64,000 nucleotides of DNA from Diadema setosum (GCF_964275005.1 NC_092697.1:21178138-21242137), one strand, 5' to 3'. Positions 44,637-58,388 are shown, counted from the stretch's first letter. The notes: generated by a model not told the origin, from the letters alone. Numbers and translations: made by a program.

Positions 44637-44989
44637 AATGGTAGGTGAGTAGAAGGCAAGCTTCGACGAAGATGTCCGCAAAAGAACTGGAATTCCTATT
44701 TTACCACTGGCACTACTGCTGATGGGACAATCGCCGCTCAACAACATGGCGATGACATATTCCGTACCATGAAATCAGGCGTTCTGCAGAGTCCTTCGGA
44801 AGAATCCAGCCAGGATATTTGTAGCACACGGTGGGTAACCTTTCAGGCTATGACTATAACTATGCTTGGGTGATGCTATTCAACCTGAAAATGGTAATTT
44901 TACAATACATTCTACAGGTGACTTGGGATGATGGAGAGGCAATATTGACTGTAGCTAATCTGCATTCACTTCATGCCAAAGAATTAACG

Positions 44990-45360
44990 TTAGTTGTACG
45001 TTACGTGTATTCACTCCTAGCTAGCCTGCTCCTACCGCGCCGCCGTGCCGGTCGGTCCGTAAAGAGTTTACACCGCTACGTACTCTACGCGCTGTTGTTT
45101 CTGGGTGAGGCTAGTCCGTTGCGTGCGAGCACTGCACAGGTTGCGAGTTGTGGTTGCGAGCAGTCCACGGTAGTGAGGTAGCTCGCGCTCACATGATCAC
45201 AAGTATGCACCAGCGTGTACGAGGTACAACTAGTAATCCAAATCGATGTTTTTCATCCCATCACGCATACCGGACGTGTTAGTACACAGCTCCTCGTGTA
45301 CGGTGGTGAGGCACGATACCACCTATGACCACCAAAATCGCTCCACTTAGGGGCGGGGCA
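44990..45360. promoter_or_regulatory. GC-rich 5' flank of UGCG, candidate promoter
   Basis: 250-700 bases upstream of the UGCG start (minus strand), the sequence is markedly richer in CpG (accgcgccgccgtgccggtcggtcc) than the flanks. There is no TATA box at a convincing place. This is inference from position and composition only. Confidence 0.3.
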
Positions 45361-45365
45361 CTCGT

Positions 45366-45515
45366 CCAACAAGAACAACAACATCAACAACAACAACATC
45401 ATCAACAACAACAACAACAACAACAACAACAACGACAACGACAATAACAACAACAACCAACCAAACAAACAAACAAACAAAAACAAGAAAAAAACAAACA
45501 AACAAACAAACAAAT
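45366..45515. repeat. (AAC)n and (CAAA)n tract
   Basis: About 70 bases of (AAC)n with ATC variants, then (AAAC)n. Upstream side of UGCG. Confidence 0.9.
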
Positions 45516-45830
45516 ACGTAGCAACAAAACAGACACAAAGTAATACACGTGTACCAGTACAACTACAGTGTACTCGGGCGCAAACATTATGTAAGGCACC
45601 TGTACAAGCGGGAATAATAAAGTACTAAGTACACAGCAGAAGTATTAACTTGTCGAGTAAATGTAATGTACTTTCTTTGATATGTGCAGCGTCAAAAAAA
45701 AAGGACAAAAAAAAGACCAAGAGACAAGGGGTTGCAATGTAATTCGCATTATAGAGCTGGCTATGAATATTTTATTTTTTAATCAGTAGTTAAGTTTTTG
45801 AATCGTATAAAAACGAACCCTTTTCGAGAT

Positions 45831-47114
45831 GTTTAACCCTATAACGCCCCTACTCCCCGGGGGGGGGGGGGTGAATCAATCCCCTCGACAATTTTCCACG
45901 ACCATTCCGCCCCGCCTTACTTTTTTTTCTTTTAAGTCTCGCACGTCTTATGACACCATTTTTGTGAAAATCAGGTACATGTATGATTATATACCGTTAC
46001 GACGTACGCAGCATGACTTTTTTTATGTTCGTTAGACCGAAAATCGCTCAAAAACGTGATTTTGTGTACAAAGTCAATGCAAAATCAAAGTCAATACAAA
46101 ATCACGATTTTGATTATTGTCACTTTCATTGACTGAAATCAATTAATTTTAGCGTAATTATGCTTGAAATAGATTCTGTGACAAATTTTGCGAAAAATAA
46201 GTAAAACAAAAAGATTGAAAAACAAAGAAATAAATAAGAAATTTATGAAACAATAAATTACATAAGAAAGAAGAAGAAGTTATTTGACGATACCGTTATA
46301 GCACTTTTTGTGTGAGTGTGTGTGTGTAAACACGGCGAAATATGTACAGTCTCGTTTAAGCGATACTAAAGTATTCATGTGATTCGATAGTTCGTTTTTA
46401 ATACTGATTTTGCACTGGTACAATTTAAGTTGGTCGAGATAAACATGTCCGTTCTCCGTATAATTTCACGCCTATAAACTCGGGAACCTACAGTTTTTAC
46501 AAGCATCTTTGCTTTTATGTAGGCCCCATCATATTTCTGACATTTATTTGTGATATCCTCAGATGAAAATGACCATTTATATTTGTGTGTAATGTTTGTT
46601 TGTCTTTTTTTTCTTCAAACATAAGATATGGTTGTATATGTTTTGTACTTTTGTTTTATTGTAGCTTATTGTCAATCATTTTGTAATCCCATCACTGAGA
46701 AATGGAAATATGAAAACTTGAAATAGATTTTGATCAATTCAAGCGCATTGTTAGGAATGCTACAAGGAATATTTACACCAAAAAATAAGGATTCTAGTTA
46801 TAATATAGGAGCTTTATTTCATGATTTAGAGCATTTGGTTTTACGCACGACAGAATGTAAAAAAAAAAAATGGAATGTTCATTTTTTTAATAGTTTAGTA
46901 GATTATACCACAGGTAACTAATGTGCCAGTTTTCATGGCGATTGCGGGACCGACGGCCGAGATGGGGGGGGGGGGCGGTGATTCAATCCCAATCCCCCCC
47001 CCCCCAAAAAAAAAAAAAAAAATCCGGCCACAGGACAGCAAAAAAACAAAAAACAAAAAAAACAACAAACAAACCAAAAAGACAAAAAACAAACAAACAA
47101 ACAAACAAGCAAAC

Positions 47115-47145
<31 letters not shown>

Positions 47146-47163
47146 CGGCCTGGTTAGGGTTAA
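45831..47163. repeat. Possible 1.3 kb element with TTTAACCCTA ends, plus low-complexity tracts
   Basis: tttaaccctataacg at the left and the inverse ttagggttaaa at the right (47153-47163). Near each end lies a G/C run next to gattcaatcccc-type sequence (45859-45885 and 46963-47000). The right part is (AAAC)n. The interior is AT-rich without a recognised ORF. Confidence 0.35.
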
Positions 47164-47381
47164 ATCAAGCCTGCAGTGCTTTCATAATCTTTTTAGTTGT
47201 AGACGGCTTTAACCATTTTGCGACTCGTATATATTGATAAGCCCAAGTATGTACTACGCGTATTAGTATACTTGAAATGAATAGGGCCTATACGGCGGAA
47301 CGGGGGCGTGTGATCGGCTCGACTGCAGCTTAGTCCAATAGAAATTTTTCAGATCCGCAAAAGTTGTTAAGTATAAGTTTG

Positions 47382-47424
47382 TTTGTGTGTGTGTGTGTGT
47401 GTGTGTGTTTTTTTTTTTTTTTTA
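47382..47424. repeat. (TG)n and poly-T
   Basis: About 13 TG units followed by 17 T. Further short tracts nearby: (GT)n(GA)n at 48080-48115 and (GTT)n at 48440-48468. Confidence 0.9.
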
Positions 47425-48080
47425 TTCATGTTCCAGAACACAGAAGGGTACTGTATTGAAGTAAATATAATAGTTTGGCTGCCATCTTGGCAACCTTGGA
47501 CAACGTTTTTTATTATTATTGATATTATTATTATTATTAGCCTAATCAGCATAACCATGTGATTAGCATGATATCACGTACAATATGTAATATATTGCAA
47601 ATTATTTTAATCCAGGAAACCTGAAAAACAAGGAAAATTCAATTTTGAAAGGGTTTTCTAGAATGAGGAATCCATAACACCAGTTACAGATTTCAAATTA
47701 TACAAGTGTCATAACCCTAATACGTAATCATGCCCCCTTAAGCTCCCCCTCAAGATCTCGGCCATGAATCGCCCGATTGGCTCAAAATTTTGCGTGAGGG
47801 TAGATGATGAACCTGATGGCTGAATTTACGAAATTCCTTTTCTTTTATCATAAATGACTTAATTTATGCTAATTTATGAGACAAATCTATAGCTTTGTTT
47901 TAATATTCCTCACGGAGAAAAAGCTTTACTAGGAATAGCAATTGTTGGTACAATACAAAACGTTTTACAATTCTTCAGAATTAGAAAATAATAGGTTGTG
48001 ATTTTTATTTCTTATGTATTTTATTGTTTCCCCACTTTCTTCTGAATCTCTTTGCTTTTTTCAACCTATTTTGGCTGCGA

Positions 48081-48115
<35 letters not shown>

Positions 48116-48504
48116 TAGTATTTGTTGTACACTTTTTGAGAAAGTAAAGCGTTTACATAATTTGCAAAAGTTTCTGATTTTGCACGAAGGTGCAGTCCAT
48201 GTATAGAAATAGCGAAATTTCATCGACACATGTTTTAATAATAATTAGACACCCGTACCGTATGTCCGATTACCATAAATTTGGTACCAAAACATACACG
48301 AAATATCATAGAAAAAAAGTAATGGAATTTCATTTCGAAATATTACGGCATCAGGAATCACTGACAAAAATTCGACAGGAGGGTGCATTAAAGTCCAGTA
48401 GGTGGCACCGTAGGCTACACCATGTATGACACAGAAAAGTTTGTTGTTGTTGTTGTTGTTGTTGTTGATTTGTGTTTTAGATGGGTGCTATAGCAATAAA
48501 AGCT

Positions 48505-48790
48505 CGGTATCATACACCTTGTTGGTGGTATCCCACGAGACCAACACCCGCGAGTTATACGGCCCACGACTCCGGTTCGACATTGAAAATAGGTCAATGA
48601 GTCATACATCCGACGAGTTATACAGCTCACCAGTCGTACAGCCCATGAGTTCGACACTATAGAGGCTCACGAGACCGACACCATGCAAAACAGTCCACGA
48701 GTTTGACACTAGGAAAAAGAAGCTTCACGAGATCAACACTATCATGGAAAGAAGGCCCACGAGTTCGAGACACGTTCGACAGGATGCAAA
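48505..48790. repeat. Diverged tandem repeat built on CACGAGNNCGACAC
   Basis: The motif (cacgagaccaacac, cacgagaccgacac, cacgagtttgacac, cacgagatcaacac, cacgagttcgagac and relatives) recurs at least eight times, spaced about 20-45 bases, often preceded by gccc or gct. Spacer lengths vary. Confidence 0.7.
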
Positions 48791-48974
48791 GCGCCATTTA
48801 TAAGCCAACCATTTATTAGGTATCTGTACAGGTTGTTGCATTTACAGTATCACATAAAGAGGAAAATACACTCTATCATAATTGCGGGAGCAGTTTCGTC
48901 ACACTATCTTTTTTTAATGATAAAATAGTAAGCTTACTCTTCATGGAATCCCCCAAATAAATAAATGAATAAAT

Positions 48975-49012
<38 letters not shown>

Positions 49013-49028
49013 AAATAAATATAATATA

Positions 49029-49033
<5 letters not shown>

Positions 49034-49076
<43 letters not shown>
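49034..49076. repeat. (AT)n, with (AATC)n and (AAAT)n just before
   Basis: (AT)n of 21 units. 48976-49008 is (ATCA)n, then (AAAT)n. Confidence 0.95.
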
Positions 49077-49079
<3 letters not shown>

Positions 49080-49091
49080 AACGATGTTAAG

Positions 49092-49339
49092 TGTGGGCGC
49101 TGTGGCATAAGATGGATAAGACTCCCGACTCCCGATCGGAGGACCGAGTTCGAATCCCGCCCAGTGCTACGTCCTTGGACAAGGTGCTTTTACCCACCAT
49201 TATTATGTCCTTCTCGACCCAGGTGTAAAAATGGGTACCTGGCAACGCTATATAGTTAGGGTAATGATAATGGCAGGGCCCTCTGGTATAGAGCAGTGCC
49301 AACGCTGAAATGGTTATCCTGGGTAAAAGACCTTATCAT

Positions 49340-49345
<6 letters not shown>
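49092..49345 (+). mobile_element. tRNA-derived SINE
   Basis: The tRNA-like head has a box A (tggcataagatgg) and box B (gagttcgaatccc) at the normal distance. It is followed by an unrelated body (cctggcaacgctatatag ...) and a long (TAA)n tail. The head does not fold into a full cloverleaf with a proper acceptor stem, so it is not a tRNA gene. Confidence 0.75.
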
Positions 49346-49412
<67 letters not shown>

Positions 49413-49433
49413 TTAATAATAATAATAATAATA

Positions 49434-49484
<51 letters not shown>

Positions 49485-49498
49485 ATTATTATTATTAA

Positions 49499-49543
<45 letters not shown>

Positions 49544-49567
49544 CATCATCATCATCATTATTATTAT
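49346..49567. repeat. (TAA)n followed by (TTA)n microsatellite
   Basis: About 95 bases of (ATA)n then about 130 bases of (TTA)n ending in (TCA)n. It is the tail of the SINE at 49092, grown into a self-complementary tract. Confidence 0.95.
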
Positions 49568-50323
49568 GTATGAATTCAAGGTTAGGTCTTTGATGACATC
49601 ATGCTGATTTCAATAGACTGCTACTAGTAGACGACTAATAATCTGCTCCAAAATTGAGTTTCTACATAAATTTGGTTTCGCTGTTGATAACTTATGCTCC
49701 TTTCGAATAATAGTCAAAGTTCAGCAACTTATTCACGTTCATGTTGGAATTGCGCTAATATTAAACAATTTTGGCAGGATATAACTGAGAATTTTGAGCT
49801 AGAAGAACTAAGAAATGCAGATTGGTAATTAAAATATACACGTGGGTATATATAGAAGGAACTTCTCCGGTTATCTTTAAAATAGAATATATTGTCATGA
49901 CTATTCAAGGTAAAGTCACAATCGACATCGTCATTGACAGAATTAAAGAAAATATTAGTCACATATTGTGAGGAAGAAAACAAGAAGAAAATCTTTACAT
50001 AATAGAAATAAACTGGAATTGTACTTACTGATATGGGAATGGTTACGTAAAGTTAGTTTTACACCCCAATGCATTCTTGTGTTTAACCCTTCTGCCCATC
50101 ATAGCAACGGTGACACATTTTGGTCTTAACTCCTCACTAATACTAGGGCCCCCAGTACAAGTTCTTGTTTGGTCATTTGGACATTGCAAAGTGCTGTGTA
50201 ATAAATTCATCCAGGATGCCAATAGCTTTTGTTTACAGGTATTGTGTATAACAGCATTTTATGAGAGTATAGTATGTCTTATAGGTATAGCGTATTATAG
50301 TTTAATGGTTATGGGGTTACAGC

Positions 50324-50590
50324 TCGTTATTCCGAAGGTTCGTTATTCCGAAGGCTCTTCAGTCCGAAGATTCGTTATTCCGAAGGTTCGTTTTTCCGAA
50401 TTTCATTTTCGAATGAACAAATCTTCGGAATAACGAACCTTCGGAATAACGCCACAAATGTTCGGATTAACGAACCCTTTTTTATTTTCGGATTAACGAA
50501 CCTCTAGGTATAGGGAATTTGCGTGTTTCGGATTAACGAACCTTCGGAATAACGAACCTTCGGAATATCGAACCTTCGGAATAACGAACA
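50324..50590. repeat. Array of 16-base CGTTATTCCGAAGGTT units, forward then inverted
   Basis: Four to five forward units (50324-50400) are followed, after about 20 bases, by about seven inverted units (AACCTTCGGAATAACG-type, 50421-50588), some separated by 20-40 bases of other sequence. The two halves would pair into a large hairpin. Confidence 0.9.
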
Positions 50591-51799
50591 GCACCCGGTT
50601 AGGTTTAGGTTTGGATTGTGAATTGTGGAGGGAAGGGAGGATATAGGGAGTTCGGCACAATATAAGTATGATGTTTGTGCTGATGGACGTGGGTTGGGGT
50701 TGTTTGGATTTGGAATTAAAAAAAGAAATCCACTCCAACATTACATCAATCTAATAAAAAGAAAAACCCCGCAGAACAGAGTAAAAAAGGGTCAAAATCG
50801 GATACGAAATAAGGAAGTTATAACATTCTGAAATTTCAAAATTTTTCAGAAAACACTTCTTGACCAGTCTTTAGAATATTCGAGCTGATCAGTTCAGTTC
50901 AGTTCAGTTCATATCAGCAAGTTGACGATGAATACTCTCACGATTCCTTAATCATTTCATATGTATTACAGAAATGATAAAATTTCCTATCTCAGCTGTA
51001 TGAATATAAAACATGCATTAAAACCACCCAAAATAATAAAAAAAAAACACACACAAAACAAAACCACAAACTCTAGTATATTCTGGTATGGGAATATGCT
51101 TTTACCTGTACTAGCTAAACATGGCATTTTATTCGAATTTATATAGCATACATGAAAAATTGTAAGGGTCTCTCATTTCAATATTCATAAGGACTGGTCA
51201 AGAAATGTTTTCCACGAAATGTTGAATGTCAAATGTCACATCTCAAGTTCCTTATTTTGTATCTGATTTTTGTTGTCTTTGGAACGTTCAGTAGAGATTT
51301 TTCCCGATTTTGTAATTCATCTTTTTAAGAGTTTATTTTGGTGGATTTCCTCTTTAAGGCGGATAGAAGAATAACAAATGTCTGTCTGGTATTGGGTTGG
51401 ATATAACAAAGGGGAAAGTGATGTTTTGGACAGTAAGAGTGTTGTAAGGGATATGATGTTATAGGAAGGGAAGTTATATGGAGGGAATATGATACTAGTA
51501 TAGCTGTAAAGGTATATTATAAGGAAGGCTGTAATTGTAGGGAAATTGGCTTAGGTATGAATTTTATTCTATAGATATACTTCCATTTATTTGGGGGGGG
51601 GGTAACTACTTTTTTTTTTCATTCCATCTGTTGATAATGAAAAATGAAATGATATTTCTCAATTGTTAATTTCTATTTCAAGTGAAAATATTAATGAAAT
51701 TTTTTGTTACATTGTGCAGTATAATACCAAAAGTAAATGGTTGTTTTTGTTATTGAATGAAAGTGAATACCAGTAGACATGGGAACATTATAGTTACAT

Positions 51800-51802
51800 T
51801 TA

Positions 51803-51873
<71 letters not shown>
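51800..51873. repeat. (TG)n microsatellite
   Basis: About 35 TG units with two interruptions. Confidence 0.95.
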
Positions 51874-51874
<1 letters not shown>

Positions 51875-52209
51875 GTATAACTTTGAAAGGAATATAGAAT
51901 CTGCGTTTGCAACAAGTAGGGCCTACTGATTTACATTGTATTTTGCCTAATCCGCCCTGCGTTATTGCAATCATCATAATTATAGATTCATCAATATCAC
52001 TTGCTTGAGCGGTATCGTTTGTCGAACACCGGACGTGCGTGCGTGCGTACACGTACAAAAAGTTGTCCCCCCCCCCCCCCCCTCCCCCTTTGTATGGACG
52101 TAGCTCCATGCTTCAACGAACATGTACGTCAGGTGGACTCTGATCTCGATTGGATGCCACAACGATGAATCACAACTGTTTATCGATGCATGTGATCCAT
52201 AATCAGTTT

Positions 52210-52274
52210 GTACATGTCAAAAGAGTATAGAAGCGCATTACTGCGTGCGCTTCTATACTCTTTGGTACATGTAC
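52210..52274. repeat. 65-base hairpin
   Basis: gtacatgtcaaaagagtata then gaagcgca pairs with tgcgcttctatactctttggtacatgtac around an 8-base loop. Two bases are unpaired in the stem. Confidence 0.85.
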
Positions 52275-52837
52275 AGTGTACTAGTATTGACTTTAAGCAT
52301 CGAGGTAGACTTAGGTCACGCAAAACTCACACGTGGGTTATTAACCTATAATCTTCCTTTCATTTCATCAACTAACGAGGGAGGCCCTGCTTCCTTTCAT
52401 GAACTAGTATCATGTAAATTCTAGCCAAAACTGGCATTCTTGAAAACTAAAGTACCGTACAGTGAACTGTGACCATAACCTGTCACATACCACCATTTTG
52501 CACGACCATGTTCATGCACACAAGATCCAGTCCCAATTGTTGCAACCAAAATGGTATTACCGATACGGCTTTTGCCATTCCTATAGCCGACCAAGGTCAT
52601 GACTATTACAAGTGACACGTACTGACACTTGACATTTAACTGTACGCGTACCTGTGATGCAATCAGATTTTCATTTATTTATACCCAAATTTTGGCTTTT
52701 TTGGGGGGGGGGGGGGCAGGGAGGGGGCAAAGAACATTGATCTTCACAACCTTTGATTTTCACTTTATGTAACACTTTCTTTCCACCTTGCACACCAGTA
52801 TGTGTAATTACTGGACTTTCATGGGTGAAATATTAAG

Positions 52838-52871
<34 letters not shown>

Positions 52872-53579
52872 TGGTTAGCCACAATTTAGAAATTTAGAAA
52901 TTTAGAAATTTGCCCAACTATTATCAGCAAATTAATGCCTCACGTAGCATACCTCTGCCAAGGGGAAAAATCTGCGTGTTCTTTTGAAACTGTGATACTG
53001 TAATACATGTATCTGCAACAGATGGACAGACATCCCCAAACCAGTGCTACACATATCCTTCTGGCAGAGGAGCATAATATGACAAGTGTAAAGCAGTAGG
53101 CCTACATTTGGACAATGTAGACGAACACAAAACAAGCTCATATTAACAACAAAGTTGTACTGTATAGGCATAGGCCTACTATATGTTTTGTAGGGGCTTT
53201 AATCTTTAATTCATTTTATAATTTTTTTGGTGGGGGGGGGGGCAAAATTCACAGGTTAACTGCAATCCACTCTTAACCACACTGAAGTATATCTCCTGTA
53301 TGTGCATGGGATATACTGTCGCTAAGGTGGAAAACCATGAACATTCTTTCTTGAAAAGGGAAAACATCTATATCTCATTCAGTCACTGTAGACAAACTTC
53401 ACCACTCATGAAATTGTTTTATAAGTTCAGATTGCCAAATATCTAGTACATATAATACTCTTAACAAAATACAGCAATGCTATACAACCCTTGCAATGGC
53501 ATGGAAACAGAATGAAATAAGGGCACAAAGTTTCAAGATGTAACAAACTTTCTTTTTTTATTGAGACACTTTTTCATAA

Positions 53580-56500
53580 ACAGCAAAGAATTTATTACAT
53601 CATGCACAGATCTGCTAAGTGCAGTAAAGTTTTGTCAATACTTTTATCTTTCTCATACCTCTTAAATCTCTCCCCTTTCACTCAATCTCTCTCTCTCCCT
53701 CTCTCTCTCATTGTAGCCCACAGTATCTCTGCTGTCGGTCTTACATCAATGTTACTTGTAGGTTGTAAGATATGGAAAAATATGCTTATTTGCTTCACTT
53801 ATGACATGTCTGTATGCATCAACATTTCTGCATTTATTTTAGCTTTCAGTGTAAAATCAACAAAACTTAAATGAAGAAAAACCATATAAGTGACACATTC
53901 TTCGCTGTTTGACACAAGTTCCTGTACATCAGAAGAGTTTTGAGCACAGCTCTTCATAATGTGGGAAAACAACAAACAAGATTAATATATATAAGGTATT
54001 CTTTTTTAATCATTTTCAATGAGACAATCCCATTTATGCCAATTAAGTATTCATTCTGCTTCTTTACAAATAGTACAAAGAATGATACTTGAGTACAGAT
54101 CCATCTGAAAACTGTTTTACATGACAGCAGTCTACAGTGCAAACACAAGTAGCACAGAATAAAATAAGTAATAAGGAAAGTGCAGGAAGATCTCAAAAAT
54201 TTTACCAAAAACAAAGTTGTCACAAATACAATCTTGTTGGTATGAAAAACAAAATGAATTAAATGTAGGACCAATTGACAAATGGATGTCTGTATAAATA
54301 TCACAGATGTAAGCGGATCACCTGAGAATATATAAATGCAAAACCTCCCTTTCTAAGCATTTCCCGACAATCCTTATGAGCTTTACACATGAACTTTGTT
54401 CAAAAGCAGAGCTCTGTGCTGGGCATTGTGCAGTCTGTGCAGACTTGAGAAGCCAGCGAGGCACAGCCATCAGACACCTATGGAATCAGACATGCATCAC
54501 GTATACCCAACAGAAGACTTGACAGAGGGTGGGTAAGTAATATTTGACATCTTGGCACAATGAAATGATATTATCAAATTCAAAAAAAGTCTGCTAACAA
54601 AAATACACAAGAAAAAAGTAAATAAAAGTGCTACAACCCAGGCGCGGATGCTTTACCATTTTGTTGTTGTTGTTGTTGCTGTTGAAAGTTTTGACATTTA
54701 GAAGAAAAGGTTGTTTTGAGTTTCGTATTCATGATTCTCCATGACCACACAAGAACACTAAATAGAAACAAAAAATGAACTATTAACCAGGGTACACAGC
54801 TCCTCCCAGTAGAACAATTGCTAAGGCATAGGAAACTAGCGTCTTGTCATAGACACGTGACACACAGGCATGAAATAATCCTCGCTCCTTCCACTCTCAA
54901 GATGTTGCAACAAACACAAAATTAACTTCCTGTAAATGTTTACACTTGTATTAGCCTCCATTCATATTTGTCTGCTGTATAATTTCCTGTTAAGAACAAA
55001 ATTTTGAACTACAAACCTTTATGAAAGAAAGGAAAAAAATATGCATGCAACCCACAGCATTAAATATAATTATATGGTGAACTCTTCCTTTTGTTTGTTG
55101 GCATTTATGGCTAAGTGGCTAATTCAAAAATGCTAATCATCAAGAGTGAGATTTTTATTATTATTTTTTTTTTCAAAACAGTAAGTCAAGAATTTATTAC
55201 ATTTCCCATGCCTAACATTTTTGTGTTATGTGTGAAATGAGTGTAATGAACTGTTTCCCATCCATTTTGCAATGGCTAACCAGCATTTGCTAGTCATGGT
55301 AACTATTTTAGCTTTTCATCAAGCTGGGAAGACATTGACATTGAACAGAAATCAAGTGAGCATAAATCAAGGGAGTGAAAATGGCATGAATAAAGCATGT
55401 AAAGAGTGATCTACTCTCACAGTCAAATACTGTAGGTGCTGCAAACATTTTTTAAAGGTTGCACTGCCTCAAAAGAAGTGGCAATAGAAAAACATGTAGT
55501 GCCATATTAGTGATCAAGGTGAAGATTTTAGATTAATACAGGCACTGCTTTTTTGTTGCCAACTGAAAAACCCCAACACAATGTACAAAACTAAGAAAGA
55601 ATAAAAGGATTGCCGACTGAAATTTTACACACACACAAGAAAAAAAAAACCAACAACCATTTTTCCAAGTAAATCTTGTAGAGAGCTGTTTGTGGTATTC
55701 TCCCAAATTTTCACTAACAGCATAACTACCAAGAATATAAATCATTCCTTCAGAAGAAGGTGTAAGGCACAGCTACTGCAGATACCACTCTCAACTAGCC
55801 CGGGAAGTTGGAATCTCTCAAGTCAGTAGTCACTTTTAATTCCTGGTTCAAGACAATCACAACCACACAGAGATAGTTTTGCTGTTTGTTTAATTCATGC
55901 TCTAAAACCCATTACATAAATCTCACTACACACTGTATGTCAGGCTATTTTGGTGAACCAGACCAATCTCACATGCTAGATCTCAATATTGTCCTTTTGA
56001 AAACTAAAATCTCTCATGAAATCCCAACTCCTGCAAAGTGGTACATATAATGTATGACAGAGAAAAAAAAAAATACATAAACAGTACAATAATGAAAACA
56101 ATAATGATTGTAGACCTGCATTATGATCAGTGATGTTACTTTGTTATGCATATTGAAATCTGGTAATATCAGGGTTTTAAAAGGTAACAAAATATCAAGA
56201 TATTTGTACATTGGGGGAAGAAGATGATGTTTTATAACCAGTTTGTTATATGTGTAAAAAAAGGTGTCCTTGATAAGAAGTGTCCACTGAAATAATTGCA
56301 TCGTCAGTAATGAGCTTGAAGCTCATTGTATGGGATATCTATACCTCTAGTACATATCAAAGTTGGGACATATACATATGTAGACCCTGAAATCAGCATT
56401 GATAGTAGGACAAAGATATCACACTATCCATCTTGTGCTATTCATAGTAGGCATGCTTGCCTGAAAAGGTATGAGCATCTCGGATAAGAGATATCACAGT

Positions 56501-58388
56501 ACTTGTACTAACTTGTTAACCTAGCACAATGAAAGCACAATCTTGCACTTTTTCTGTGTGGAATAACACAATTGGACACATGCTTGTACACAATCCTGCT
56601 GCAGAAAACACCCACATGAAAAAACAAAACAAACACTGTTTCTTCATTTTTGTGTATTTAAAAGAAACACATCTATGACACAAGATCATGAATAATGTGC
56701 TAGTGATGTGAGAGTTGTGGTTTAGGAATAAGTTGAACACATGACAATGCTACAGGTTACATTTACAAGCCCTCTTTTTCCAAGGCTGCCAACATTCAAA
56801 CATCAAAATTAGAGAGTTTTGAAAGAGTAATCATGGAGATATTTTTGTGTTACAAGCATCTCTAAAAGGGCAAAAAATACTTCCTAAATCAGGGAGATTG
56901 ACATGTTGTCTTGTCCAGACATCCTGATATTCATACACAATTGGGGAGACTTTGCAGACCTACATATGGCTCAAGTTACCTCAGAGAAAAATCATAGTAG
57001 TATGGAAATATGTTGTGATGTATGGTGTTCTTTCCTACCAAATAAGTATGTTCACATATGACACCAAGACTGCTAATCCATGACATTGACTTTGTCAGTT
57101 TCCATAGAAAAAAAAAAAGGTTTACTGGCATTTATTGCCAATTACACTGAGGAAATCAGAGAAGGTCTACTCTGCATGAATCACTAATTTCACGGTCATT
57201 TCAACCTGTGTGGTTTGCTCTCACTGGTCTGTGTTAATTATCACTTGTTTATGGCCTGTTGAACAACTTTCACAGCCTGAAGTGGACCAAGTAATGAGCC
57301 TACTTGTGCAGTACATAGATATGTATGAAGATTATGAAAACATAATGGCACACCTTTAATTCTTTTATTGCAGACTGAATCAAATTCTGGGCTTTGTAGA
57401 GCCTTGCATATACCTAGCTTAAGTAACAACTTTGATTTTCCTTTGAAGATATTGTAATGAATCACAAAACAAATGTATGAATAGGAAAAACATTGATTGT
57501 GGTAGAAAACTCACTTCTTGAATATTAAGATAAAAAGTTTGTATTTGGTACAAAAAAGACACACGCAACAGACTGGAAGTACAGGTATATATACTCATCG
57601 TTGTGGAAGATAAAACATGATTATTTTGTCACAATGAAACAACATTTGTATATCACGCCTGCTGTCTTTCTCCATTCACACCTCCCAAGCATTTATATGC
57701 CTTTTAATAGCATCTGCAATGAAATGTACTTATGATAAAGATATGAATTTATCCACACTCTAACAATGATATGTATATCTAATATTCTCACTTGTGAAAA
57801 ACAAACACATGTCAAATAATATTTTTTGAATGACAATAAAAATGGTCTTGGCTCATCAGACCTCATTCATTTAGGGAACACTATCACATTGGTATTATTC
57901 AGAATACAGCAAATACAGCCTATTTTTTTTTTTTTTTCTAAATCTTGAGGTTTTCTTGAGAAAGATTACTGTGTAAGGGGACAGATCAGCAATGTTATAC
58001 TCTTCTGGTGTTTGCTTTGCAGCTGTAACATAGACATTGAATACCAGTATGTATGTTTGTGTTTGTGTATGTGTGTGTGAGGATGGAATACCTTTCGTGT
58101 ACACTATTTTAGCTTTATGAAGGTGTTAGATTCAATGAGTGGACATGGATAGCATTGTGCAAGGGAGTCTTAGACTTACTGGCAATGTGGCTGGTGGCCA
58201 AAGACTCACAGTCCAACTTAGGACATATAATCCTGAAGAAGTACATCTCAATGAGTAGTGTGGTACCATACCACAAAGAAAGAAAGAAAGAAAGAAAGAA
58301 AAAAAGCATCTGATGGCTTGGTGAGGGATGCAGGCATTAAGTAAATAGCACTGCCCAAATTCTGAACCCCATCACATTCAGCTGGATC
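53580..58388 (-). other. Probable vasculin-like 3' UTR and downstream flank
   Basis: A 4.8 kb AT-rich stretch without coding exons and nearly free of the dispersed repeats that fill the rest of the window, as expected of a long 3' UTR. Minus-strand AATAAA hexamers occur near 53590 and 55190. Which one, if any, ends the transcript cannot be told from sequence. Short tracts: poly-T at 57922-57940, (AAAG)n at 58276-58300. Confidence 0.35.

Larger units (their letters stand above)
50600..53579. other. Intergenic, no gene seen
   Basis: Unique AT-rich sequence with short tracts: G-run at 51593-51602, (TG)n at 51800, C-run at 52067-52081, G-run at 52704-52717, poly-A at 52841-52869, a threefold aatttagaa repeat at about 52885-52910. 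No coding similarity. Confidence 0.5.

Noticed and set aside
49092-49165. Possible tRNA gene
   Set aside because: Boxes A and B are present but there is no proper acceptor stem, and it continues into a SINE body with a simple-repeat tail.
49256-49607. ORFs of about 100 codons on both strands encoding runs of isoleucine, asparagine or tyrosine
   Set aside because: They are translations of the (TAA)n/(TTA)n microsatellite.
50077-50433. 118-codon plus-strand ORF
   Set aside because: Its end is translation of the 16-base repeat array; the rest has no protein features.
50324-50590. CRISPR-like repeat array
   Set aside because: The genome is eukaryotic, units are 16 bases, mostly adjacent without uniform spacers, and change orientation.
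53954-54304. 116-codon minus-strand ORF rich in phenylalanine and leucine
   Set aside because: Typical chance ORF of AT-rich sequence, in or near the probable vasculin 3' UTR.
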